In this document: one piece after another, positions 1 through 9,822 of the stretch
How positions within the stretch are numbered: position 1 is the stretch's first letter
Layout: every line of letters begins with the position of its first letter
DNA from: UBA6624 sp964517115 [NCBI: uncultured bacterium]
Lineage (GTDB): Bacteria > UBP7 > UBA6624
Direction of reading: 5' to 3'
Assembly: GCA_964517115.1 (NCBI GenBank)
Contig: CAZFBE010000005.1
Span: forward strand, 1 to 51,305
Length of the DNA: 51,305 nt
The notes under the pieces: model-generated
What the model saw: the letters and a program-made list of their open reading frames with translations, nothing else
Database searches by the model: none
Told to the model about the DNA's origin: nothing
Position numbers and translations under genes: made by a program

Positions 1-53
1 ACCCCTATTTCCACCTTGAGAGGGTGGCGTCCTATCCGTTAGACGAACGGGCC
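1..53 (-). tRNA. tRNA-Glu(CTC), 3' part cut off by window edge
   Basis: On the minus strand the sequence starts GGCCCGTTCG and folds into a D arm and an anticodon arm. The anticodon stem is CCACC/GGTGG around the loop CTCTCAA, giving anticodon CTC (glutamate, GAG codons). The T arm and 3' acceptor strand lie beyond position 1. The acceptor start and D-arm sequence match the usual bacterial tRNA-Glu pattern. Confidence 0.9.
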
Positions 54-90
54 TTGTATTTCAAATAAAAAAACATGTAAAACAAAGTAT

Positions 91-1374
91 ATGATTTACA
101 AGATGTCACAAAATTCTAAAAGATATAGTAAGGAATCTAGATTGATTCACGGAGAAATGAAGAGTTCAGTTTGGGACTATTCCCACAATGTAGTCCCCCC
201 ACTCTCCTCCAACAGCACTTTTAGACTTGATTCGAGCGAAAGAGGGGCAATGGGTTTTGAAGAATATGCAAAAAATGAAGATGGCAGTCCTATTTTTATC
301 TATGACAGACTTGAAGAACCAACAACCTTGATGCTGGAAAAAAGACTTGCAGAGATAGAAGGTGGCGAAAAAGCATTAACTTTTGCAAGCGGAATGTCAG
401 CAATTTCAACCACACTTTTGGCACTAATTAAATCAGGAGAAAACATAATCACACATCATATTCTTTACGGATGCACAGACTCTCTTCTCAGGGACAGTTT
501 TCCTAACTTGGGAATTTCTGTAACAAGGGTAAATATGTGTAATAGTGAAGAGATCAAAAAAAATATTTCAAAAAAAACAAAAGTAATATACCTCGAAACA
601 CCCCTCAATCCAACTCTTGAAATTATGGATATTTCACTAATATCCAAAATGGTAAAAAAGGAAAACAAAAAAAGAAAAGAAGAAGACAGGATGTTTTTAG
701 TGGTTGATAATACTTTTATGACCCCATGGGGACAAAGGCCAATTTCATTAGGTGCAGATGTTGTTGTGCACAGCTTAACAAAAGCAATTGGAGGATTTGG
801 GACAGACACAGCTGGAGCATCAATTGTTTCAAATCAGCTCTACCCAACACTGCAAGTTAAAAGAAAAGACTTTGGTGGAATGCTAAGCTCAAAAGCTGCA
901 TGGAGCATTTTGACTTATGGAATACCAACACTCCCTCTGAGGTTGAAAAAACAACAATCAAATGCGGAAAATATTGCAAAATACCTGCTTAAGCACCCAA
1001 AAGTTAGCAAGGTCTCTTGGCCTGGTTTGGATGATTTTGAAAATCAAAGAATAGCCAAAAAACAAATGATAGACCCAGAAGGAAACTTCTTTCCCGGATT
1101 CATGATTTACTTTTCAATCAAAAGCAAAAAAGACAATGCTGGATCCAAGTTTGTTAACTTTATAGCAGAAAACTCTTACTCAATCACCTTGGCCGTATCT
1201 CTCGGAAACGTAAAAACACTAATAGAAACCCCTTTTTCAATGACTCATTCTTCAGTGCCGGAAGAGGAAAAAGAAAATAATAGCCTTTTAAAAAATGGTA
1301 TACGCCTCTCTGTTGGCATCGAATCACCAGAAGATTTGAAAAAAGACCTCGAAGAAGCCTTTGGTTCAATTTGA
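91..1374 (+). CDS. Cys/Met-metabolism PLP-dependent enzyme (cystathionine gamma-synthase / methionine gamma-lyase type)
   Basis: A 427-residue fold-type I PLP enzyme of the trans-sulfuration family, predicted cytosolic. Family marks are visible: Y71 and R73 in IYDRLEEPT, which reach the phosphate of the neighbouring subunit's cofactor; SGMSA at 100-104; a Tyr at 126 that would stack on PLP; D206 in VVDNTF, which contacts the pyridine nitrogen; and K231 in HSLTKAIGGFG, the PLP Schiff-base lysine. Members make or break C-S bonds of cystathionine, methionine or O-acyl-homoserine. Sequence alone does not decide between gamma-synthase, gamma-lyase and sulfhydrylase. The length is close to the family norm with a modest extension. 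An alternative ATG lies 12 nt downstream (MSQNS) and neither start has a clear Shine-Dalgarno. It stands alone after the divergent tRNA-Glu. Confidence 0.85.
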   Translation: MIYKMSQNSKRYSKESRLIHGEMKSSVWDYSHNVVPPLSSNSTFRLDSSERGAMGFEEYAKNEDGSPIFIYDRLEEPTTLMLEKRLAEIEGGEKALTFASGMSAISTTLLALIKSGENIITHHILYGCTDSLLRDSFPNLGISVTRVNMCNSEEIKKNISKKTKVIYLETPLNPTLEIMDISLISKMVKKENKKRKEEDRMFLVVDNTFMTPWGQRPISLGADVVVHSLTKAIGGFGTDTAGASIVSNQLYPTLQVKRKDFGGMLSSKAAWSILTYGIPTLPLRLKKQQSNAENIAKYLLKHPKVSKVSWPGLDDFENQRIAKKQMIDPEGNFFPGFMIYFSIKSKKDNAGSKFVNFIAENSYSITLAVSLGNVKTLIETPFSMTHSSVPEEEKENNSLLKNGIRLSVGIESPEDLKKDLEEAFGSI

Positions 1375-1379
1375 TTCAA

Positions 1380-1398
1380 TAGCATACTAAGTATGCTA
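1380..1398. repeat. 19-nt perfect inverted repeat
   Basis: TAGCATACT, a single central A, then AGTATGCTA, a 9-bp perfect dyad six bases after the stop codon of the PLP enzyme. No T-run follows, so it is a poor intrinsic terminator. It could be an operator for the next gene (start at 1421) or a processing site. No function can be shown. Confidence 0.55.
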
Positions 1399-1420
1399 GA
1401 CTTTCATCGAGGTTCTATTT

Positions 1421-2185
1421 ATGTTAGGAGATTTTTTAGTTGAACAAAAACTCATAACCAATGAACAACTTTCTGAGGTTTTGTCTGAATTGCCCAGGTC
1501 GGGAAGAAGAATTGGTCAATTACTTGTTGAAAAAGGCTATGTAGAAGAAAAGCCCCTTAAGGAAGCCTTGCAAATACTATTAAATCAAAAGGATGTTGAC
1601 ATATATGACGGAGACTCTGTTCTTTTGGATAAGAATGGATTAAGAATTACAAAAACAAGAGTCATCAACCAAGGAAGAACGTTTCCAATCAAACCAACAA
1701 GCAGTGCAAGAGCGACATACGCCAACTACAAGAAAGTTCATCAGTCTGAAGACTCCGGCAAAGGTGGCGTCATGGTTGGAATTGGGATGTTGATTGCAAT
1801 ATCAGGTGTTTTTGTGAGTGGTGGTGTTATGAGCGAGGCTGAAAACAAGCTTAGCACAACCTTTCTAGCTTTTGCATGGCCTGGATTAATAATGACAATC
1901 TGGGGAATCATACTGTACTCTAAAAAGGTAGAAACAAAATACAGGAGACACTACCTAACACTTTTTGAACATGGAATCAATGGCGTTAATGTTTACAGAG
2001 ATACTCAGAGTGATTTTATAGAAGAGGCTGTTGGTGTCATAAACAAAAACATCTCTTCATTTGAAAATTGGGAAGACAGGAAAACACAATATAGCGTAAA
2101 TAAAGACGATCTGGAAAGGGCAAGAACGGAAATGAATAAATTAAGAAAATCGAGAGGCCAGCAACCTATCGACCATGACGATTAA
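1421..2185 (+). CDS. GspE/MshE-N-like domain fused to a two-TM DUF6232-like protein
   Basis: 254 residues. Residues 1-58 carry two copies of the N-terminal motif of type II secretion/type IV pilus ATPases (LGDFLVEQKLIT.., then RIGQLLVEKGYVEE..), a fold that binds c-di-GMP in MshE. The first copy lacks the usual Arg and Gly, so binding is uncertain. Residues 60-105 (DGDSVLLDKNGLRITKTRV..) resemble the start of DUF6232 proteins, which have a short beta domain followed by two membrane segments. Here the segments are near 117-136 and 147-166, followed by a charged cytosolic tail with a helical end. There is no ATPase domain. The start is supported by GAGG eight bases upstream of ATG. The gene's 3' end overlaps the convergent gene by 4 nt. 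Family assignment is from pattern memory. Confidence 0.6.
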   Translation: MLGDFLVEQKLITNEQLSEVLSELPRSGRRIGQLLVEKGYVEEKPLKEALQILLNQKDVDIYDGDSVLLDKNGLRITKTRVINQGRTFPIKPTSSARATYANYKKVHQSEDSGKGGVMVGIGMLIAISGVFVSGGVMSEAENKLSTTFLAFAWPGLIMTIWGIILYSKKVETKYRRHYLTLFEHGINGVNVYRDTQSDFIEEAVGVINKNISSFENWEDRKTQYSVNKDDLERARTEMNKLRKSRGQQPIDHDD

Positions 2186-3090
2186 ACTGTAAAACTAGAA
2201 AAACCCAGCAACCAGTTAAAAAATCTTTTTAACAAATTCCAAATGAAAAAAACAGAGACCAGTGGCAAAAGAATTGCATCTAGAAGGAAGATTGCGGCAA
2301 GGATCATAGTATGCCTAACTATTCGAGATGAATATTCTTGCCAAAAAACAATATCATGAGTTTGAAACCAGTCAGATACCTCTTGATATTTTTCAACAAC
2401 TGGGGAAGAGGAACTGAGAGCCTCTCCAAGCCCTCCAAGCTCTTTGACCTTTTCATCCAAAGAAGCCTGCGAGGAGATAAAACTTTCTTGAGTAAGTGAA
2501 GTCGATATTTTTTGAGAAGTCAAAACAGTAAATGGAAAAAGGAACTTCAATGAAAATCCGAGAAGCAAACACAATACAGAAGCTTTGTGAACATCATGTC
2601 CTTTAATCTTTTTACCCCAAATTTCGCTGTCATAACCACTTGTACTTTTTAAAGAAATGAAAAAAAGTCCCAAAAAGCCAAAACACATGAAAAAATTTCC
2701 CCACTGGAAGTCTGAGGCATAAAGAAGCATCCTTTCAATCTCAATTGCTATCCAGGCAAGCAAGGTTACATTCCATGCCTTGTCAACTAAATCATATGTA
2801 GGTTGAGCAAAATCTCCAGCTTCTACATCTAGAGTCACATCTGCACTCTGTCCCAGTAAACCAAATCGAACACCAGTTTCAATGTCGCTACCCTCAACAA
2901 TTGCCAAAATGCTCTTCATTGCAGTTAGCGTCAAAAAGGCATTTCTCGCTTTTTCAACAGAACCATCAAGATAACTGTCAGCAGGATTCTGTGCATAATC
3001 GGTCAAATTATCCAACAAGGGAGTAAGCGTAAAAAAAGCTAAAAAAATCAAGATAATCTTTTTGTATTTTTTCATCTGTAAAGAAATCAT
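2182..3090 (-). CDS. Unrecognised multi-pass membrane protein
   Basis: 302 residues, no family recognised. The N-terminus (MKKYKKIILIFLAFFTLTPLL from residue 6) is a signal anchor. Hydrophobic stretches near 105-122, 132-148, 168-190 and 262-292 suggest about five membrane spans. Two polar segments face one side: residues 30-100 (rich in Asp, Gly, Thr) and 190-255 (Ser/Glu-rich, helical). The exposed segments could be periplasmic. It starts about 30 bases from the TPP riboswitch of the divergent thiC gene. ATG at 3075 is an alternative start giving a more typical signal sequence. Confidence 0.6.
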   Translation of the reverse strand: MISLQMKKYKKIILIFLAFFTLTPLLDNLTDYAQNPADSYLDGSVEKARNAFLTLTAMKSILAIVEGSDIETGVRFGLLGQSADVTLDVEAGDFAQPTYDLVDKAWNVTLLAWIAIEIERMLLYASDFQWGNFFMCFGFLGLFFISLKSTSGYDSEIWGKKIKGHDVHKASVLCLLLGFSLKFLFPFTVLTSQKISTSLTQESFISSQASLDEKVKELGGLGEALSSSSPVVEKYQEVSDWFQTHDIVFWQEYSSRIVRHTMILAAIFLLDAILLPLVSVFFIWNLLKRFFNWLLGFSSFTV

Positions 3091-3121
3091 AGTTTATATC
3101 TTTTGTTTTAGAATTAAAAAT

Positions 3122-5721
<2,600 letters not shown>

Positions 5722-5733
5722 ATACTAACAATC

Positions 5734-5758
5734 AGACAATAAAACACTTTTGTCTTTT
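5734..5758 (+). terminator. Weak intrinsic terminator candidate after the thiC unit
   Basis: AGACAA (5734-5739) can pair with TTGTCT (5750-5755) over a 10-base loop, and three more T follow. The stem is short and AT-rich. It sits 13 bases after the last plus-strand gene and before the minus-strand tRNA-Gln, where a terminator would be expected. Confidence 0.3.
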
Positions 5759-5798
5759 GGGGTTCGGGATAGCGGGATTTAAACAGCCTATAACAAAA

Positions 5799-5869
5799 CT
5801 GGGGAACTAGGATTCGAACCTAGATTCCCGGTGCCAGAGACCGGTGTCTTGCCCTTAGACGATTCCCCA
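5799..5869 (-). tRNA. tRNA-Gln(CTG)
   Basis: On the minus strand the acceptor UGGGGAA pairs with UUCCCCA, with discriminator G. The anticodon stem CCGGT/ACCGG holds loop CTCTGGC, giving anticodon CTG (glutamine, CAG codons). The T loop is GGTTCGAATCC. The 3' CCA is not encoded. Length 71. It lies just downstream of the minus-strand cyclophilin genes. Confidence 0.93.
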
Positions 5870-5884
5870 AAAAAAACCAGTGAA

Positions 5885-6778
5885 CTAGTCTTCTATCTTG
5901 ACTACAGTGTAATCGTGGTCCCTTTTGTTTTCAATGATCACTTCAACCATCTCAACATCCTGGACAGGCCTGTCTCGACCATCAGTTGGCAAATTGCATA
6001 TCCTGTCAACAACATCCATCCCTTCGATAACCCTACCAAAAGCAGTGTGCTTTCCGTTTAAGAAATGGTTATCGTTGTGGTTGATAAAAAACTGGCTTCC
6101 ATTTGTGTTCGGGCCTGCATTTGCCATTGCAATTGTTCCATGGCTTACTGGAATCGAAGGCAGTGATTCATCAAAAGAGTATCCATCTGCAATCAAACCT
6201 TCCATTTTTGAAGATCCTGCAGCCTTTGCATTTGCGGTATCCATGATTTCTTGTCTAAGTTTTTCTTCCCCTATTTCAGCAATAAGTTCATTCAATTTTT
6301 CTTGAGAATCAACACCATATTTTTTAAAGACTTCTATTTGAGCTTCTTGGGCATCACCCTGTGAAACCTCTTTCTCTTCATGGAGCCCCAACGCCTTTGC
6401 ATTAATCTCATCAGCAAAACTGTATCCTGGACCGCCAGTCCCGGTTCCTTGAGGGTCTCCTCCCTGTGCCATAAATCCCTTTATTATCCTATGGAAAATA
6501 ACTCCATTGTAAAAACCTGAATCTGCAAGAGACACAAAGTTTGCAACGGTGTTTGGAGCAGCATCTTCATACAACTCAATAACAATATCTCCCATATTTG
6601 TTTTTATAGTTGCTATAGGATTATTTTCACTTTGCTTCATAACTTTTTCACCTTCTTCTTTAATTGTGTCTGGAACTTGTACTTCTCTTACCTGGACCTG
6701 AGAACCATCTGTATCATTAACGCTTGGCTTGCAGCCAAAAAAAATCACTGGCAACAAGGCTAAAAAAACTTTTTTCAT
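5885..6778 (-). CDS. Probable lipoprotein cyclophilin-type peptidyl-prolyl isomerase
   Basis: About 297 residues from the chosen ATG at 6778. This start gives a clean lipoprotein-like signal, MKKVFLALLPVIFFGC, with lipid-modifiable C16 (lipobox imperfect: FFGC). An upstream ATG at 6835 would bury it. The cyclophilin domain spans about residues 52-290. It has the catalytic Arg block FHRIIKGFMAQGGDP, MANAGPNTNGSQFF and HTAFGRVIEG. A charged, largely helical insertion of about 85 residues (about 126-211) splits the domain, longer than in E. coli PpiA/PpiB. The predicted role is proline cis-trans isomerisation of exported proteins. It lies 10 nt after a second cyclophilin gene, so the two are likely co-transcribed. 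Confidence 0.88.
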   Translation of the reverse strand: MKKVFLALLPVIFFGCKPSVNDTDGSQVQVREVQVPDTIKEEGEKVMKQSENNPIATIKTNMGDIVIELYEDAAPNTVANFVSLADSGFYNGVIFHRIIKGFMAQGGDPQGTGTGGPGYSFADEINAKALGLHEEKEVSQGDAQEAQIEVFKKYGVDSQEKLNELIAEIGEEKLRQEIMDTANAKAAGSSKMEGLIADGYSFDESLPSIPVSHGTIAMANAGPNTNGSQFFINHNDNHFLNGKHTAFGRVIEGMDVVDRICNLPTDGRDRPVQDVEMVEVIIENKRDHDYTVVKIED

Positions 6779-6788
6779 AACTTCAATT

Positions 6789-8333
6789 CTACTCGTTAAC
6801 ATATCTAACCATCCCCCAGCTAAAAATATTATCATTATCTTTTATTGAAAAATACATTTCTTTATTTGGATTTGTCCAAATTTGCCATACCATAGAGAGG
6901 TCTTCAAAAATAAAATTCCACATGCCTCCTTCATAAAAACCTACTGATTCATGACGAGATCCCCTAAGGTCTAGAGCCATAACCAAATCACCACTTTCCT
7001 CAATATAGAAATAATGATTTGTAATATGTTCACCAGCAGTAATCTTCAAAAGAACAAAACCTGAAACCTCAAAAGAATTCCCATATGGCTCTCTTTCAAC
7101 ATCTACGCTTATGTTCTCAAGGTCAACAATCCCTGTTTGTGCAAGTTGTGTTTCTCCATCAATTAAAAACTGGTCTAAAAAATATATTGGAGAGCTGTCA
7201 GGTACTGAATCATCTGAAGACCCAAGCCAAGGGAAAATTTCTTTAATCCCTTTAATCATGACTGGTTTTAAAGGGCGATGATTGTCATCAACATTCACTT
7301 CAACAGAATTTATTAAATCAACAACTTCAAATCCAGAAATAACCTTTCCAAAAACAGAATAATTACCATCAAGATTCCTAACTCTCTCTGTGTCTTTAAC
7401 AGGAATAAACCATTGACTCCCATTCGTATCAGGTCCTGCATTTGCCATTGAAAGAACATAGGGCACGTGTTTGAGCTCGGTATGTATTTCATTATTAAAC
7501 TCATACCCAGGACCACCCCATCCCGTTCCGGTAGGGTCTCCACATTGATTTACAAAATCAAAAATAACTCGATGGCATATAGTCCCATTAAAGAATCTTG
7601 CCTTGGAAAGGTCTAGAAAATTCTTAGAAGTTTTAGGAGCCTTGTCAAAAAACAATTCAACAAGATACGTTCCATAATTGGTTTCAATTTCCAATACAGG
7701 ATTTAAATAGATTGAATCCTGAAAATCAAACTTCCCAAAACCTTCAACAGTTACAGAAACATCCTGGACAGAAAAAAGACCTGAATGTGTAATTGGATTC
7801 ATTTTCGTAACAACCCTTGATCCAAGGATTGGGAAACCTTGATTGGTTGTAATGACCTCACCCTTAATATCCCATTTCCAAAAACCATCTGGAGATTCTT
7901 CTGATAAATCAATCCTGCTTGAAAAAACACGCTCTCCGCCTTCAGCCACTGAACCTTTTATTAATTCAGTATCTGAAAATGACATTGCTACATCTTGCAG
8001 TTGGGAAAATGGAAATGATGCATCTTGATATTCAAATTCAGAATCAAAAAGGAATTCTTGGCCATCCCTTAGATGGTAACCTTTGCAACTCTCATGAACA
8101 TCTCCCTTGATGACAAATGCTTCATAATGCTCTTGTGAACATACCAGTTTGGTCTTGCTGCCATCATCTCTTTCCATGAGATATTCGAAATGATCTTCAA
8201 AATCAACAAATTCAACATGAACTTTTTCAGTATAGGTTTGAATAACTGGGTTTGAAATGTCTCCAGAAAATTCATAATTGGTGCGACTGTACTCTAAATC
8301 AGCAATCAAAGAACCTAAGATGACTAAAAACAT
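6789..8333 (-). CDS. Multidomain cyclophilin-like protein with novel flanking domains
   Basis: 514 residues. A central cyclophilin domain at about 213-368 keeps R255 (CHRVI), DPTGTGWGGPGY, MANAGPDTNGSQWF and the SVFGKVISGFEV block, so isomerase activity is plausible. The N-terminal 200 residues are predicted beta-rich, with Cys65 and Cys83 that could form a disulfide. The C-terminal 140 residues are also beta-rich. Neither flank is recognised. A short hydrophobic start (MFLVILGSLIADL) may be a signal peptide, fitting an envelope location. It precedes the lipoprotein cyclophilin by 10 nt. Its start codon is only 31 bases from the divergent glycosyltransferase start, leaving almost no promoter space. 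Confidence 0.8.
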   Translation of the reverse strand: MFLVILGSLIADLEYSRTNYEFSGDISNPVIQTYTEKVHVEFVDFEDHFEYLMERDDGSKTKLVCSQEHYEAFVIKGDVHESCKGYHLRDGQEFLFDSEFEYQDASFPFSQLQDVAMSFSDTELIKGSVAEGGERVFSSRIDLSEESPDGFWKWDIKGEVITTNQGFPILGSRVVTKMNPITHSGLFSVQDVSVTVEGFGKFDFQDSIYLNPVLEIETNYGTYLVELFFDKAPKTSKNFLDLSKARFFNGTICHRVIFDFVNQCGDPTGTGWGGPGYEFNNEIHTELKHVPYVLSMANAGPDTNGSQWFIPVKDTERVRNLDGNYSVFGKVISGFEVVDLINSVEVNVDDNHRPLKPVMIKGIKEIFPWLGSSDDSVPDSSPIYFLDQFLIDGETQLAQTGIVDLENISVDVEREPYGNSFEVSGFVLLKITAGEHITNHYFYIEESGDLVMALDLRGSRHESVGFYEGGMWNFIFEDLSMVWQIWTNPNKEMYFSIKDNDNIFSWGMVRYVNE

Positions 8334-8364
8334 AGCGTCATACTATACTATTAAAAAAACAATA

Positions 8365-9822
8365 ATGAGCCGAAGCGAAAACAGAATAAACAAAAGTCTT
8401 TTTTATCTTTTTATAGGGGTTGGAATATTTTTAAGAACCTTTAAACTGGGTGAAAACCCCTTATGGGCAGACGAAGCTTTTACTCAATACTGGAGTAAAT
8501 CAATAATTGAAGGAGAGTGGAGGTGGTTGTGGGAAATAGACTTTAATCCACCTCTGTACTATATTGCGCAATCTCCTTTTAGTTACTTTTTATCAGATTT
8601 TTTTTCAAATGAAATCTCCGCAAGAATACCCTCTTTGATATTTGAATTTATATTTATATTTCTTGCATACAAATTTTTAAAATCAAAAACAAAAAATAAT
8701 TTTCCCCAAATTTTTCTAATGCTGTGGATGGTTAGTCCAGCAGCAATAGAGGCAGCAAGAACCGGAAGAGGTTATACCCTCTTGCTGCTTTTTAGCTTTT
8801 TAGCTTGGAGAAAGATCAAAAGAGTACTTGAAACAACTGATATAAAAAAAAATATGCAAACAACTGATATAAAAAACAAAATAATCTTCATAATATCAAC
8901 TACAGGAATGCTATATACACACTACTATGGATTCCTAATCCTTGGAGGTCTCTTTCTGTATTCATTCTCAATTAAAAAAACAAAAGCATTTCTTGTATCT
9001 CTAATCCCAACAATACTCTTGTTTCTTCCATGGCTTCCAAAATTCCTAATTCAGCTCAACAGGGGAAACGAGATGATACAAGATCTAACGCCTACAAGGA
9101 TTCCTAGAGGTTTGATATCGATTTTCACAGGACAAACAATATTTTTGGAAAATTTTGGAATGGCCAACAAGGATCTTCTACTTTGTATTTTTATAACTGC
9201 GCTAATGTCTTTTTTTGTTTTGAAATCTCTAAAAAAGAAAAATAAATTATTTATTTTTGAAGCCCTTTCAATACCTTTAATCGCAATGATTTTCAGTATT
9301 TTTGGGTTAGAAATTTGGGAAGAATATTGGTTTCTTCCTGGGATCCCAGCGACAATCATCCTGCTTATAAAAGGCCTGGAAAAGATTCCAAGAAGAAAAC
9401 CTAACTACTTTTACCCGCTTGTGCTTGCCCTGTCTTATGTTTCTTTACAAATATCTTATTACTCTCATCAAGAATGGAACATTGTTAAAGGGTTAGGAAA
9501 TCAAACAGTCTTAGCAAACACCCCTTTTGATATATATCCTTTGAAGTTTGTTCTAAAGGGAAGAAGCCAAAAGGACTACCAATTGACTTACTCCCACTAT
9601 GAAAACGAAAAAAAATACGGATCGATAATTGGAAAAAAAACATGTATTGAGTCACAAAAAACAGGAAAAAGTCTATTTGTCTCTGGATCTTTTGACCCAG
9701 TTCCATCAGGAGGAATTATTGAAAATCTAAAAGAATGTCAAGATTTAAAATTGATAAAAGAAAAAATAGGAAGAAGGGTTTTCCTCCATGAGTATAAAAA
9801 CATAAAAAATCAAGAAAAATAA
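8365..9822 (+). CDS. GT39/ArnT-type integral membrane glycosyltransferase
   Basis: About 485 residues from ATG 8365 (MSRSENRINK). Upstream ATGs at 8278 and 8320 would add an unlikely polar leader overlapping the divergent gene. About ten membrane segments follow. The N-terminal block FRTFKLGENPLWADEAFTQYW, then DFNPPLYYIAQSPF, is the pattern of dolichyl/polyprenyl-phosphate-sugar transferases: an acidic ADEA loop after the first helix, then a NPPLYY loop. These use a lipid-linked sugar donor at the outer face of the inner membrane. The acceptor (lipid A, glycan or protein) is unknown. A DPM1-like gene able to make such a donor lies 2.8 kb away on the other strand. It contains a short 27-nt internal duplication. 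Confidence 0.75.
   Translation: MSRSENRINKSLFYLFIGVGIFLRTFKLGENPLWADEAFTQYWSKSIIEGEWRWLWEIDFNPPLYYIAQSPFSYFLSDFFSNEISARIPSLIFEFIFIFLAYKFLKSKTKNNFPQIFLMLWMVSPAAIEAARTGRGYTLLLLFSFLAWRKIKRVLETTDIKKNMQTTDIKNKIIFIISTTGMLYTHYYGFLILGGLFLYSFSIKKTKAFLVSLIPTILLFLPWLPKFLIQLNRGNEMIQDLTPTRIPRGLISIFTGQTIFLENFGMANKDLLLCIFITALMSFFVLKSLKKKNKLFIFEALSIPLIAMIFSIFGLEIWEEYWFLPGIPATIILLIKGLEKIPRRKPNYFYPLVLALSYVSLQISYYSHQEWNIVKGLGNQTVLANTPFDIYPLKFVLKGRSQKDYQLTYSHYENEKKYGSIIGKKTCIESQKTGKSLFVSGSFDPVPSGGIIENLKECQDLKLIKEKIGRRVFLHEYKNIKNQEK
8831..8877 (+). repeat. 27-nt-spaced direct repeat inside the GT39 gene
   Basis: A 19-base sequence, AAACAACTGATATAAAAAA, occurs at 8831 and again at 8858, 27 nt (nine codons) apart. 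It gives a repeated TTDIK peptide in a cytosolic loop. The frame is kept. This looks like a recent tandem duplication. Confidence 0.7.

Noticed and set aside
1380-1398. Intrinsic terminator after the PLP enzyme
   Set aside because: The dyad has a one-base loop and is followed by GACTTTCATC rather than a T-run.
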